NCBI GenBank assembly: GCA_949361645.1
Contig: OX442432.1
Location: forward strand, 5,149,990 to 5,213,989
Source: Spongilla lacustris
Taxonomy: Eukaryota; Porifera; Demospongiae; Spongillida; Spongillidae
Direction of reading: 5' to 3'
DNA length: 64,000 nt
The position numbers and the translations under genes were made by a program. Positions within the stretch are counted from its first letter, which is position 1; each line of letters opens with the position of its first letter. This document shows positions 44,746-57,322 of the stretch, piece after piece. The notes below the pieces were generated by a model. That model made no database searches. It worked only from the letters and a program-made list of their open reading frames with translations, and was not told the origin of the DNA.

Positions 44746-45964
44746 CCACCATTACCTGGGACAAACGTTCTCCTGCTCTCCAGGACACCATTATGACCTC
44801 CGCCCACCACTACGCCCACAGCATACGTGCCAGCCACCTTGGGGGTGAAGGAGACACACACAGAGCTGTGCCCTGCCAGGCTGCCTAGGACAGGCTCCAG
44901 CACAAACACAATGGGCAGCTGCTGGTCTTCACAGTGGACAACAGAGCAATGAAAGTCACCTGGCTGAAGCTCATATGGAGACCTGTCATTACATAACAGC
45001 TGCAAGGAAATAAGATTTCTTTTAAGCTCCAGCCAACAATCTTGACCCAGCAATGCTTGCAGCTGTCAAGAGCTAGGCCTGCTGCACTCACTGGAATTGT
45101 GACAACAACTGGCTCTCCAACTGGGACATTATTGTCACAACTCCATCCGATGGAACTCCTCCCAACAGAGAGGGCATGACGGTTGAACCACACCAAGCGA
45201 TGATGTAGAATATCTGGTGTGGGCAGGAAGTTCAAAAGTACATAGGGAAAAAAAACATTCCCACTCCCTTCGTTCTCCCTCTGCACCACGGTCTCTTCTG
45301 CCAACCATCTACTCCCACTCCCTTGAGCTCACTATGGTAACAACACTGTCTCCACTACAGACACTGTCTCCTCCCTCTCACCAGGACCTCCTCCCACAAT
45401 GGTCCCCCTGCCACCAAATTATCCTACACACATGTACCTCTACCTTATCACCAAGTCAATCCATTAAACAATCTCCACATCTGGCAACCATCACTGACTC
45501 CACCCACCTCCACCCCATCACCAAGTGAACAATCTCCACATCTAACAAGCACTATGCAACATCACTATCTCCACATCTGACAACCATCACTGACTTTACA
45601 CTAACTCCACCCACACAAAAAAAGGTATATTGAACAATCATCACATCTCATAACAATCACTAACTTACTCCACCCCATCACCAAGTCAATCCATCCATTG
45701 AACTATTTCAGTCCACCAGAGTCCACTTCAGGATTAACACGCACACACCATCCTCACCACATCACCATCACCACCTTCACCTTTTGAGGGGACCCCTATA
45801 CTCTTCAAGGCACAAACGACTTTTACCCCCTTCTCGTTCAACAAATATCCTAGCACCATGCAGCAAACACAACGGTCATCAGTTACGTACAGCAGTTAAG
45901 ACACAAAGAAACAAGAAACGTTCGTTTATCACATCATTACTAGCTTCAAATTATGGTGATTTTT

Positions 45965-46024
45965 TTTTGTGTGTTCCAGACGTTTAGCTTAAGCGCTTAA
46001 GCTAAACGTCTGGAACACACAAAA
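45965..46024. repeat. Perfect 60-bp palindrome, unit B
   Basis: All 30 base pairs match around AAGC|GCTT, with no spacer. It could extrude as a cruciform. Unit C has the identical palindrome; unit A has a degenerate form and unit D keeps only one half. Confidence 0.95.
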
Positions 46025-46289
46025 TTTCCCGTAGTGCCGTAACGCACTCTTTTTGCTTAGCGCGCACGTTCTGGACTCTGCTGGCCAAATATCGTATGTT
46101 GTCGTTGGCCGTACGTCCGTTCCATTTCAGGCTCATGATCATGATCAGCTGCTACAGACACTTTCGGCGTCGAGAGGCCATCAGCAGGCTGTGCTCCGTA
46201 CGTAGCTTGCTCACTCGATATCAGAGTAGTCTCGCAAGCCAGCTGCAGAGGTAAGTGGACTGGGGAAGAGTGAAACGTTCTGCACGAGG

Positions 46290-46420
46290 GGGTCCTTCCC
46301 ATGCAGTCTTTCCTCCTCTTCCCCATGCAGTCCTAGCCTTCCTCCTCCTCCCCGCGCAGTCCTTCCTTCTCCTCCCCACGCAGTCTTTCCTCTTCCCATG
46401 CAGTCTTTCCGGTTCGGTTT
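46290..46420 (+). repeat. Pyrimidine-rich minisatellite (CCCCATGCAGTC), unit B
   Basis: About five degenerate ~21-bp units. Counterparts are at about 38993-39115, 53280-53400 and, expanded, at 56385-56550 in unit D. Confidence 0.8.
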
Positions 46421-47159
46421 CTCGTTCCTTTGTAGTACTAATAAGACAGGATAGATGGAGTCCATACAGCCAGATGAGTCAGAAAAATGGCCAATGGTAA
46501 GCTCATACATGTATATTGGTGTTACATGTATATAAATTTAAATCAATGACAACCCCCAACCTGATTTGAAATGTTTTGAAGTGATTACGTAATGAGCAGA
46601 CATAATAGACCACTTTACACATATGTGTATCCTTCTTGATTTCAGGATTATTGCCATGTGAATCATTTGGGGGCAACTTGTGCATCAATTGCAATGAACT
46701 GATAATTTAAGGAAAACCAGAGTGTGCGACTTCAGCAGCAGGTGCATGGTCTATTGTCATCCACATGAACACGTAGTGTATGTTGATTTAATACTATTTT
46801 CAGTGGCCACAGATACAGTGAACAGAAACTAAAGCTCCTGTCATTGCCTTTCACTCATAGAGTTCACTACAGAACATGTGCATGCATGACACATGTAGCT
46901 CACATAAAGATATTGATAGTGGTATGTTGTTCAAACTTTTGAAATTTATGAAATTTCTATGCAATGATACAATTCCATACACATATATGTTGTACTCTTT
47001 ATCCTTATCTACAAACATTATAAACTATTCCTCAGTAGTCCTTGATTTAGTCAGTTGTGGAATCTGTAATGAAAATGAATACTTATGGTATATTGCTATA
47101 GGTAAGAAAGCAAGAGAAAATTACATGACAAATTAATGTGTGGTTTAGATAATTATCAA

Positions 47160-48115
47160 GTTAGGTCCTTCAAGGTGTGCATACTCATGTAAAGACTCTC
47201 ACCTTGTACAAAGCCTATGTAAGTCTTGATATAGTCAGCCAGGAGATATTCATCTGAAGATTCTAAAGCTGCAATCAAACTCTTCCAGGAAGCACTTTTG
47301 TTTTTCAGTCAAGTTTGAAACATTTCTCTACAGCAGTCTGCAGGCTTGTTGGGAAATTGCTGTTCTATCCTTTTCGATGTTCTACCCGCTGGATCAAAGT
47401 TAAATGCCACACAAACGTTTTTTCCAATTATCTACTACATCAGTTATGATGTTAACAATTTCTCCATTAGCATTGAAGCTCTGCAGCTCAGCTAGTGTAG
47501 GTCTTCTGTTAGCTGAGGATGAGATGTGTGATGTTTAAGTACTGGAAATGATGTGGCACACCAAATATAATAACTATTTTATTTGAGTTATCACATTAAC
47601 ATAAGGAATCTGTTCAAGCTGATTTAGCTACATGTATGGTATTGCAACTCATCAACAAATAAAATCATGGAGACATGCAACATACCTTGTGTTCCTTCTT
47701 GTATACACCAAACAGTGTGCCTGCTGGTAAGGGTCATGATATTTGGACACTGTGTACATAATGCTTTGCTTGAATCTTCCTCATGCATAAGGTATTACTA
47801 CATGTTTGCAAGATTCATTGGAGCAGATAAAACCATCCTTCAAGCCCTTCCAACCACTGTAATGGAGCTTTTCAGCACATTCCTTTATACCTTCATGAAT
47901 CAGTGTTCTAATTCTAGGGCATGCTTTGCCAGCATCCCCATCATCAAGATGCACCTCTAAGTAGGACACTGAATCAATGATGGTGAACTTAGCAGGAAAC
48001 ATTCTATGCTGAAAAGAAACAGAGTTTCTATAAAGACAAACTGGAACTTTGTCTATCTCCACCAAAGAACAATTTTTCTGTAAAAAAGCTACCAAGCAGC
48101 TGAATATCACACTGT
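47160..48115 (-). pseudogene. Death-domain and ROC-COR exon remnants, unit B
   Basis: Near-identical duplicate of 39840-40797. The death-domain part (about 47160-47520) has the same TGA in place of Trp and the same extra A. The ROC-COR fragment (about 47689-48115) ends at the same junction with 'acactgtagcctcgtgcccagac'. Confidence 0.85.
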
Positions 48116-48149
48116 AGCCTCGTGCCCAGACCTAAAACAGAAGGGTTGT

Positions 48150-49093
48150 GGTAGGGATAGGTGTACCTTCATAGCAAGGGAATTAGAAGGGTGGGGATAG
48201 GTGTGGATTCATAGCAAGGGAAAGAGAAGGGTGGGGATAGGTGTGCATTCATAGCAAGGGACAGAGAAGGGTGGGAATAGGTGTGCATTCATAGCAAGGG
48301 AATGAGAAGGGTGGGGATAGATGTGCATTCATAGCAAGGGACAGAGAAGGGTAGGGATAGGTGTGCATTCATAGCAAAGCAAAGAGAAGGGTGGGGGATA
48401 GGTGTGAATTCATAGCAAGGAAAAGAGAAGGGTGGGGATAGGTGTACCTTTATAGCAAGGGAAAGAGAAGGGTGGGATAAGTGTACCTTCATAGCAAGGG
48501 AAAGAGAAGGGTGGGGATAGGTATACCTTCATAGCAAGGGAAAGAGAAGGGTGGGGATAGGTGTACCTTCATAGAGAAGGGTGGGGATAGGTGTACCTTC
48601 ATAGCAAGGGAAAGAGAAGGGTGGGGATAGGTGTACCTTCATAGCAAGGGAAAGAGAAGGGTGGGGAAAGGTGTACCTTCATAGCAAGGGAAAGAGAAGG
48701 GTGTGGATAGGTGTACCTTCATAGAGAAGGGTGGGGATAGGTGTACCTTCATAGCAAGGGAAAGAGAAGGGTGGGGATAGGTGTACCTTCATAGCAAGGG
48801 AAAGAGAAGGGTGGGGAAAGGTATACCTTCATAGCAAGGGAAAGTGAAGGGTGGTGATAAGTATATCGTCATAGCAAGGGAAAGAGAAGGGTGGGGATAG
48901 GTGTACCTTCATAGAGAAGGGTGGGGATAGGTGTACCTTCATAGCAAGGGAAAGAGAAGGGTGGGGATAGGTGTACCTTCATAGCAAGGGAAAGAGAAGG
49001 GTGGGGATAGGTGTACCTTCATAGCAAGGGAAAGAGAAGGGTGGGGAAAGGTGTACCTTCATAGCAAGGGAAAGAGAAGTGAGGGGCTGTGCC
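48150..49093 (-). repeat. 40-bp minisatellite, unit C, about 24 copies
   Basis: Almost identical to 40835-41775, including the truncated units in the same positions, showing that B and C separated recently. Confidence 0.93.
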
Positions 49094-49304
49094 ATGGTGG
49101 GAGTGGCTGGGGCATGGTGGGAGGGGCTAGGGCCTATGACCCACCAAAGTTTGAGGACTGTCATCAAATTTTCTGAACAGACCCTGGGGAGGGTCGAAGC
49201 ATTCACCAGTGAGCAAGTCAAAGAATTCTCTGCAAACTCCACCAGCATCCAATCCTGCACATTGATATACACATATTAGTTGACATAATGCACATTTGGA
49301 GAGT

Positions 49305-50030
49305 CAGGCCCGGCGGAAGGCTATAAAAACTGGTTGGGCTGATTAATATTCATTAGGTTAATTAATTTCCTCATTAATGAATATTAATATTCATTAAACT
49401 GTTTATTAATATCTACATACAATTAATTATCTATATACATGTTTAACGTTTATTCGGTCTGCTAATGATGAAAATGCTCCGAAATGCTTTTCTTGAGGGT
49501 GAAGAGTGGAGATAGTTTCACCGATGTCTTGTATAGTGAGCGGTAGAGTATACATGCAGTTTCTCAGCATGGCAATCGCCTGATATTCGTACAGTTTGCG
49601 AAATGCATCAGTAGCTGCCTTCCAGTTATTGTACCCTCTAGTCAGAAAGGCTTCCTCGGCATTTTTTGAAGTCATTTTGAAATCTCTGACAGCCTTAACG
49701 TAAGAATGGTAGAATACCTTGTCATCTGACTCGCGGTAATGTAACCATTTCCAGTTGGAAAACCAGATCGGCTGAAAGCTATGGTGCCGTCTTCCTATCT
49801 TCCTTCGCGGGAATTTAAAACCTGCTGGTTGATTGGGGGTATCTGATACTACGAGTAATTTCGCTTCGAATGTAGCCATTGAATGCGCAGTGCAATGCAA
49901 TGAATTGAACGATAAATTATTTAAAAAGTATTAATCAATATAAACTTAATATTAATAGTTATAAATGGCATCGACAGCCAAATCTGGTAGGGCTATAGCC
50001 CACCCAGCCCACCCGGTTCCGCCGGCCCTG
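49305..50030 (-). mobile_element. hAT-like insertion with TTF-type fragment, unit C
   Basis: Duplicate of the insertion at 41997-42711, with a perfect AGAGT flanking pair. Its open frame is longer than in unit B (157 codons, 49900-49427) because unit B differs by a base change and a single-base length change in the 5' part. Confidence 0.82.
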
Positions 50031-50692
50031 AGAGTGTATGCAGTACATGTGTGCAGAAGGGGAGTGGTGTGAAATGAGGGGGAGGAGGGGGTGATGGGGA
50101 GGAGGGTAGGGGCATCACAGGGGGGGAGTAGGCGAGGCATCATAAATCAGAGGGAGGAAGGTAGGGAAGGGAAGGGTTGGGAGGGAAGTGTATCACGGAA
50201 AGGAGTTTACAAGGAGCAGGGGGAGGTGTGATGAAGGGAGGTGTGTGATGGCATGAAGCAGACATGGTGATGAGGAAGGAAGGTAGTGGGGCAGGCAGAG
50301 AACAGCACCATGCTGTGTGGGCAACTCTAGGTACAATTGGACTCAATATGGCCAGCTTACCTTCCTCTCCAGCAAAGCAGACAGAAAATTGTCTGCTCCA
50401 GTCGCCCTCCAGCAACACCTTTGTGGCTGCCATCGCCATGACAACAAGGTCATATGTACCGTTCAAGCAGATAACTTCAAAGTTGGGTACACCATTGACT
50501 TGACCTTTGTACAGAACACATCCCAAGTAGTAACCTTCCTTCTCCACCTTCCAAAGACTCTCGTACTCTGAATGAGATGGCAGGAGCTATATCACAATGT
50601 CCAGATTCTCCAGAGAGCCACTGGATGAGCCCTTGGAGATGGGGAGAGTATTCTAATATAGTGCACTGGACACACCTATGTACAAAAGCCAA

Positions 50693-50815
50693 CACCATCA
50701 GGCCTGGATCCATCCAAAGACCATCAGGCCTGGATCCATGCAAAGACCATCAGGCCTGGATCCATGCAAAGACCATCAGGCCTGGATCCATGCAAAGACC
50801 ATCAGGCCTGGATAT
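50693..50815 (+). repeat. 26-bp minisatellite, unit C
   Basis: Same array and copy number as 43373-43495. Confidence 0.9.
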
Positions 50816-51141
50816 GTCTACTTTAATGAGGTCTTCTTAACTAGAAGTGGGAGCAACATTTCCCCCAGCACTACATGTATGATACAATCATATACACCAT
50901 CCCATATATCAGTTCATACATGTGAGCTGGTCATAATCTACACGTAGGACTCCTTCACGTTTCGAACTTCAATGGAGAGCTTGTCTTCTTCCATAGCAGC
51001 ACAGTTACCATAGGCATCCTTAGGGACCATCACCATGCGATGGTACACACCCTCTGTGATGATCACCACCTTACGAGAGTCTATGAAGGTTGTTTGGGTG
51101 GGGTCCAGGGGACCTGGTGATAGAGAATAGAAGATGGAGTG

Positions 51142-51273
51142 ACATGAAGGTGGAGGTACATGTATGAACATGTGACATGAAGGTGGAGGTACATGTATGA
51201 ACATGTGACATGAAGGTGGAGGTACATGTATGAACATGTGACATGAAGGTGGAGGTACATGTATGAACATGTG
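51142..51273 (+). repeat. 33-bp minisatellite, unit C, four copies
   Basis: Same repeat as 43822-44283 with ten fewer units. Confidence 0.95.
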
Positions 51274-51509
51274 AGCAGGTACAAACTTGTGACATTCATG
51301 GTGACATCCATGGTGAGAGATGTCCCAGTCATACTCTGTCACATGTGTACCTGAATGAATGTCACATGTGCCAAGGTACAAACATGTGACACCCATGTAG
51401 GTACATGTGTGACAAAGGACGTGAAATTATGGAGGTACACATGTGACCACCGAAGCCATGAAATTACATATGCAACCTAATAGAGCCTCTCCCACTTAGC
51501 AAACATAGC

Positions 51510-51735
51510 ACCACTTCACCTACACTACTACTCCCACCTACACCACTCCCACCTATACCACTCCCAGCTACACCACTCCCACCTACACCACTCTCACCTA
51601 CACCACTCCCACCTACACCACTCCCACCTACACCACTCCTACCTACACCACTCCCACCTACACCACTCCCACCTACACCGCTCCCAGCTACACCACTCCC
51701 ACCTACACCACTCTCACCTACACCACTCCCACCTA
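51510..51735 (+). repeat. 15-bp minisatellite, unit C
   Basis: About 15 copies, identical in order of variants to unit B. Confidence 0.92.
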
Positions 51736-52954
51736 CCACCATTACCTGGGACAAATGTTCTCCTGCTCTCCAGGACACCATTATGACCTCCGCCCACCAC
51801 CACGCCCACAGCATACGTGCCAGCCACCTTGGGGGTGAAGGAGACACACACAGAGCTGTGCCCTGCCAGGCTGCCTAGGACAGGCTCCAGCACAAACACA
51901 ATGGGCAGCTGCTGGTCTTCACAGTGGACAACAGAGCAATGAAAGTCACCTGGCTGAAGCTCATATGGAGACCTGTCATTACATAACAGCTGCAAGGAAA
52001 TAAGATTTCTTTTAAGCTCCAGCCAACAATCTTGACCCAGCAATGCTTGCAGCTGTCAAGAGCTAGGCCTGCTGCACTCACTGGAATTGTGACAACAACT
52101 GGCTCTCCAACTGGGACATTATTGTCACAACTCCATCCGATGGAACTCCTCCCAACAGAGAGGGCATGACGGTTGAACCACACCAAGCGATGATGTAGAA
52201 TATCTGGTGTGGGCAGGAAGTTCAAAAGTACATAGGGAAAAAAAACATTCCCACTCCCTTCGTTCTCCCTCTGCACCACGGTCTCTTCTGCCAACCATCT
52301 ACTCCCACTCCCTTGAGCTCACTACGGTAACAACACTGTCTCCACTACAGACACTGTCTCCTCCCTCTCACCAGGACTTCCTCCCACAATGGTCCCCCTG
52401 CCACCAAATTATCCTACACACATGTACCTCTACCTTATCACCAAGTCAATCCATTAAACAATCTCCACATCTGGCAACCATCACTGACTCCACCCACCTC
52501 CACCCCATCACCAAGTGAACAATCTCCACACCTAACAAGCACTATGCAACATCACTATCTCCACATCTGACAACCATCACTGACTTTACACTAACTCCAC
52601 CCACACAAAAAAAGGTATATTGAACAATCATCACATCTCATAACAATCACTAACTTACTCCACCCCATCACCAAGTCAATCCATCCATTGAACTATTTCA
52701 GTCCACCAGAGTCCACTTCAGGATTAACACGCACACACCATCCTCACCACATCACCATCACCACCTTCACCTTTTGAGGGGACCCCTATACTCTTCAAGG
52801 CACAAACGACTTTTACCCCCTTCTCGTTCAACAAATATCCTAGCACCATGCAGCAAACACAACGGTCATCAGTTACGTACAGCAGTTAAGACACAAAGAA
52901 ACAAGAAACGTTCGTTTATCACATCATTACTAGCTTCAAATTATGGTGATTTTT

Positions 52955-53014
52955 TTTTGTGTGTTCCAGACGTTTAGCTTAAGCGCTTAAGCTAAACGTC
53001 TGGAACACACAAAA
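52955..53014. repeat. Perfect 60-bp palindrome, unit C
   Basis: Identical to 45965-46024. Confidence 0.95.
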
Positions 53015-54149
53015 TTTCCCGTAGTGCCGTAACGCACTCTTTTTGCTTAGCGCGCACGTTCTGGACTCTGCTGGCCAAATATCGTATGTTGTCGTTGGCC
53101 GTACGTCCGTTCCATTTCAGGCTCATGATCATGATCAGCTGCTACAGACACTTTCGGCGTCGAGAGGCCATCAGCAGGCTGTGCTCCGTACGTAGCTTGC
53201 TCACTCGATATCAGAGTAGTCTCGCAAGCCAGCTGCAGAGGTAAGTGGACTGGGGAAGAGTGAAACGTTCTGCACGAGGGGGGTCCTTCCCATGCAGTCT
53301 TTCCTCCTCTTCCCCATGCAGTCCTAGCCTTCCTCCTCCTCCCCGCGCAGTCCTTCCTTCTCCTCCCCACGCAGTCTTTCCTCTTCCCATGCAGTCTTTC
53401 CGGTTCGGTTTCTCGTTCCTTTGTAGTACTAATAAGACAGGATAGATGGAGTCCATACAGCCAGATGAGTCAGAAAAATGGCCAATGGTAAGCTCATACA
53501 TGTATATTGGTGTTACATGTATATAAATTTAAATCAATGACAACCCCCAACCTGATTTGAAATGTTTTGAAGTGATTACGTAATGAGCAGACATAATAGA
53601 CCACTTTACACATATGTGTATCCTTCTTGATTTCAGGATTATTGCCATGTGAATCATTTGGGGGCAACTTGTGCATCAATTGCAATGAACTGATAATTTA
53701 AGGAAAACCAGAGTGTGTGACTTCAGCAGCAGGTGGTCTATTGTCATCCACATGAACACGAAGTGTATGTTGATTTAATACTGAAGTGATACATCTATAG
53801 CCCGTGGCCACAGATACAGTGAACAGAAACTAAAGCTCCTGTCATTGCCTTTCACTCATAAAGTTCACTACAGAACATGTGCATGCATGACACATGTAGC
53901 TCACATAAAGATATTGATAGTGGTATGTTGTTCAAACTTTTGAAATTTATGAAATTTCTATGCAATGATACAATTCCATACACATATATGTTGTACTCTT
54001 TATCCTTATCTACAAACATTATAAACTATTCCTCAGTAGTCCTTGATTTAGTCAGTTGTGGAATCTGTAATGAAAATGAATACTTATGGTATAAGCTATA
54101 GGTAAGAAAGCAAGAGAAAATTACATGACAAATTAATGTGTGGTTTAGA

Positions 54150-54475
54150 GACAAAGTTAATTATTAGGTCCTTCAAGGTGTGCATACTCATGTGAAGACA
54201 GAAATCTGTCTCACCTTGTACAATGCCTATGTAGGTCTTGATATAGTCAGCCAGGAGATATTCATCTGAAGATTCTAAAGCTGCAATCAAACACTTCCAG
54301 GAAGCACTTTTGTTTTTCAGCCATGTTTGAAACATTTCTCTACAGCAGTCTGCAGGCTTGTTGGGAAATTGTTATTCTATCCTTTTCAATGTTCTACCAT
54401 GCAGCTGGATCGAAGTTAATTGCCACACAAACGTTTTTCCAATTATCTGCTACATCAGTTATGATGTTAACAATA
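54150..54475 (-). pseudogene. Death-domain exon remnant, unit C
   Basis: Matches the intact terminal exon at 57720-57323 but is cut at about 54475, where it changes without any spacer into the 33-bp minisatellite of unit D. Trp is retained in 'FQTWLKN' here and the A-run is normal, so this copy lacks both lesions of units A and B. It has its own frame change near 'FDPAAW' (about 54400). Confidence 0.8.
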
Positions 54476-54592
54476 CATGTATGAACATGTGACATGAAGG
54501 TGGAGGTACATGTATGAACATGTGACATGAAGGTGGAGGTACATGTATGAACATGTGACATGAAGGTGGAGGTACATGTATGACCATGTGAG
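54475..54592 (+). repeat. 33-bp minisatellite, unit D, three copies
   Basis: Three units plus a partial one at the fusion point with the death-domain remnant. Confidence 0.93.
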
Positions 54593-54882
54593 CAGGTACA
54601 AACTTGTGACATCCATGGTGACATCCATGGTGAGAGATGTCACAGTCATACTCTGTCACATGTGTACCTGAATGAATGTCACATGTGCCAAGGTACAAAC
54701 ATGTGACACCCATGTAGGTACATGTGTGACAAAGGACATGAAATTATGGAGGTACACATGTGACCACCGAAGCCATGAAATTACATATGCAACCTAATAG
54801 AGCCTCTCCCACTTAGCAAACATAGCACCACTTCACCTACACTACTACTCCCACCTACACCACTCCCACCTACCACCATTAC

Positions 54883-55285
54883 CTGGGACAAACGTTCTCC
54901 TGCTCTCCAGGACACCATTATGACCTCCGCCCACCACTACGCCCACAGCATACGTGCCAGCCACCTTGGGGGTGATGGAGACACGCACAGAGCTGTGCCC
55001 TGCCAGGCTGCCTAGGACAGGCTCCAGCACAAACACAATGGGCAGCTGCTGGTCTTCACAGTGGACAACAGAGTAATGAAAGTCACCTGGCTAAAGCTCA
55101 TATGGAGACCTGTCATTACATAACAGCTGCATGGAAATAAGATTTCTTTTAAGCTCCAGCCAACAATCTTGACCCAGCAATGCTTGCAGCTGTCAAGAGC
55201 TAGGCTTGCTGCACTCACTGGAATTGTGACAACAACTGGCTCTCCAACTGGGACATTATTGTCACAACTCCATCCGATGGAACTC
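54883..55285 (-). pseudogene. AREL1-like: AREL1-like filamin exon remnant, unit D
   Basis: Two exons (about 55285-55219 and 55126-54883) match those of units A-C. A TAG replaces the Gln codon in 'SPYELQ' (near 55092), ending the frame early in the second exon. All later exons are missing. Confidence 0.82.
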
Positions 55286-55439
55286 CTCCCAACAGAGAGG
55301 GCATGACGGTTGAACCACACCAAGCGATGATGTGGAATATCTGGTGTGGGCAGGGAGTTCAAAATTACATAGAAAAAAAAAACATTCCCACTCCCTTCGT
55401 TCTCCCTCTGCACCACGGTCTCTTCTGCCACCATCTACT

Positions 55440-57322
55440 CCCACTCCCTTGTGCTCACTACGGTAACAACACTGTCTCCACTACAGACACTGTCTCCTCC
55501 CTCTCACCAGGATGTCCTCCCACAATGGTCTCCCTGCCATCAAATTATCCTACACACATGTACCTCTACCTTATCACCAAGTCAATCCATTGAACAATCT
55601 CCACATCTGACAACCATCACTGACTCCACCCACCTCCACCCCATCACCAAGTGAACAATCTCCATGTCTAACAAGCACTATGCAACATGACATCTGATAA
55701 CCATCACTGACTTTACACTAACTCAACCCACACAAAAAAGGTCTATTGAACAATCATCACATCTCATAACAATCACTATTAACTCCACCCCATCACCAAG
55801 TCAATCCATCCATTGAACTATTTCAGTCCACCAGAGTCCACTTCAGGACTAACACCACACACCATATCACCACATCACCATCACCAACTTCACCTTTTGA
55901 GGGGACCCCGACCCCTATACTCTTCAAGGCACAAACGATTTTTACCCCCTTCTCGTTCAGGTCAACAAATATCCTAGCACCATGCAGTAAACACAACGGT
56001 CATCAGTTACGTACTGCAGTTAAGCCATAAAGAAACAAGAAACGTGATTACCTTCGTTTATCACAGAATTACTAGCTTCAAATTTTTTTTTGTGTGTGTG
56101 TGTTCCAGTCGTTTAGCTTTCCCGTAGGGCCGTAACGCACTCTTTTTGCTTAGCGCGCACGTTCTGGACTCTGCTGGCCAAATATCGTATGTTGTCGTTG
56201 GCAGTACATCCGTTCTATTTCAGGCTCATGATCATGATCAGCTGCATGCTACAGACACTTTCGGCCATCATGCAGCAGGCTAGCTGCTCTGCTCAGTACG
56301 TAGCTTGCGCACTCGATATCAGAGTAGTCTCGCAAGCCAGACGTAAGTGGACTGGGGAAGAGTGAAACGTTCTGCACGAGGGGGTCCTTCCCATGCAGTC
56401 CTTCCTCCTCTCCTCCCCATGCAGTTTGTCCTCTTCCTCGTCCTTATGCAGTCTTTCCTCCTCCTCCCCATGCAGTCCTTCCTCCTCCTCCCCATACAGT
56501 CCTTCCTTCTCCTCCCCATGCAGTCTATCCTCTTCCCATGCAGTCTTTCTGGTTCGGTTTCTCGTTCCTTTGTAGTACTAATAAGACAGGATAGATGGAG
56601 TCCATACCGCCAGATGAGTTCTCTCTTGAAAGGGTAAGTGTTCAGTAATATGGCCAATGGTAAGCTCATACATGTATATTGGTGTTACATGTATATAAAT
56701 TTACATCAATGACAACCCCCAACCTGATTTGACATGTTTTGAAGTGATTACGTAATGAGCAGACATAATAGATCACTTTACACATATGTGTATCCTTCTT
56801 GATTTCAGGATTATTGCCATGCGAATCATTTGGGGGCAACTTGTGCATCGATTGCAATACTGATAATTTAAGGAAAACCGGACTGTGTATTGTCATCCAC
56901 ATGAACACGAAGTGTATGTTGATTTAATACTGAAGTGATACATCTATAGCCAGTAGCCACAGGTACAGTGAACAGAAACTAAAGCTCCTGTCATTGCCTT
57001 TCACTCATAAAGTTCACTACAGAACATGTGCATGCATGACATGAATTGCTAATATCCTTACAAGATACATGTAGCTCACATAAAGATTGTATGTTGTTCA
57101 AACGTATGAAATTTCTATGCAATGATACAATTTCATACACAAATACATTGTGTATGTTCTACTCTTTATCCTAATCTACAAACATTATAAACTATTCCTC
57201 AGTAGTCCTTGATTTAGTCAGTTGTGGAATCTGTAATGAAAAGGAATACTTATGGTATAAGCTATAGATAAGAAAGCAAGAGAAAATTACATGATGAATT
57301 AATGTGTGGTTTAGAGACAAAG
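55440..57322. other. Spacer, unit D
   Basis: Homologous to the spacers at about 36780-39840, 45310-47160 and 52300-54150. It includes the CCA-rich stretch, a half palindrome, the 'tctcgcaagccag' word, an expanded CCCCATGCAGTC minisatellite (56385-56550), and a possible short plus-strand exon beginning ATGGAGTCCATAC (56595) followed by a GTAAGTG donor. No gene is asserted. Confidence 0.45.

Larger units (their letters stand above)
41827..45155 (-). pseudogene. AREL1-like: AREL1-like 5' fragment, unit B
   Basis: Exons on the minus strand: about 45155-45092, 44999-44756 (filamin-type repeat), 43793-43624 (GPLDPTQTTF...MVPKDAYGNC), 43311-43041 and 41936-41827 (GLDAGGVCREFFDLL). Phases are consistent. 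The fourth exon joins a filamin-side sequence (NGTYDLVVM) directly to the HECT start (AMAATKVLLEGDW) without an intron, and three exons present in unit A between these points are missing. The HECT domain after 'LQ.L' is absent; the gene runs into minisatellite and then into a foreign exon fragment. No nonsense codon is seen in the surviving exons, so an intact truncated frame is possible, but it lacks any catalytic part. Confidence 0.78.
49145..52145 (-). pseudogene. AREL1-like: AREL1-like 5' fragment, unit C
   Basis: Exons correspond to unit B: about 52145-52082, 51989-51746, 51113-50944, 50631-50361 and 49254-49145. A substitution near 50588 turns the Glu codon in 'DIVIELL' into TAG, so the fourth exon is interrupted. 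Like unit B it lacks the HECT catalytic half and has the same intronless fusion of YDLVVM to AMAATK. Confidence 0.82.

Noticed and set aside
44474..44791. Gly/Val/Ser-rich frame (GVGGSGVGGSG)
   Set aside because: Translation of the 15-bp intronic minisatellite next to the filamin exon.
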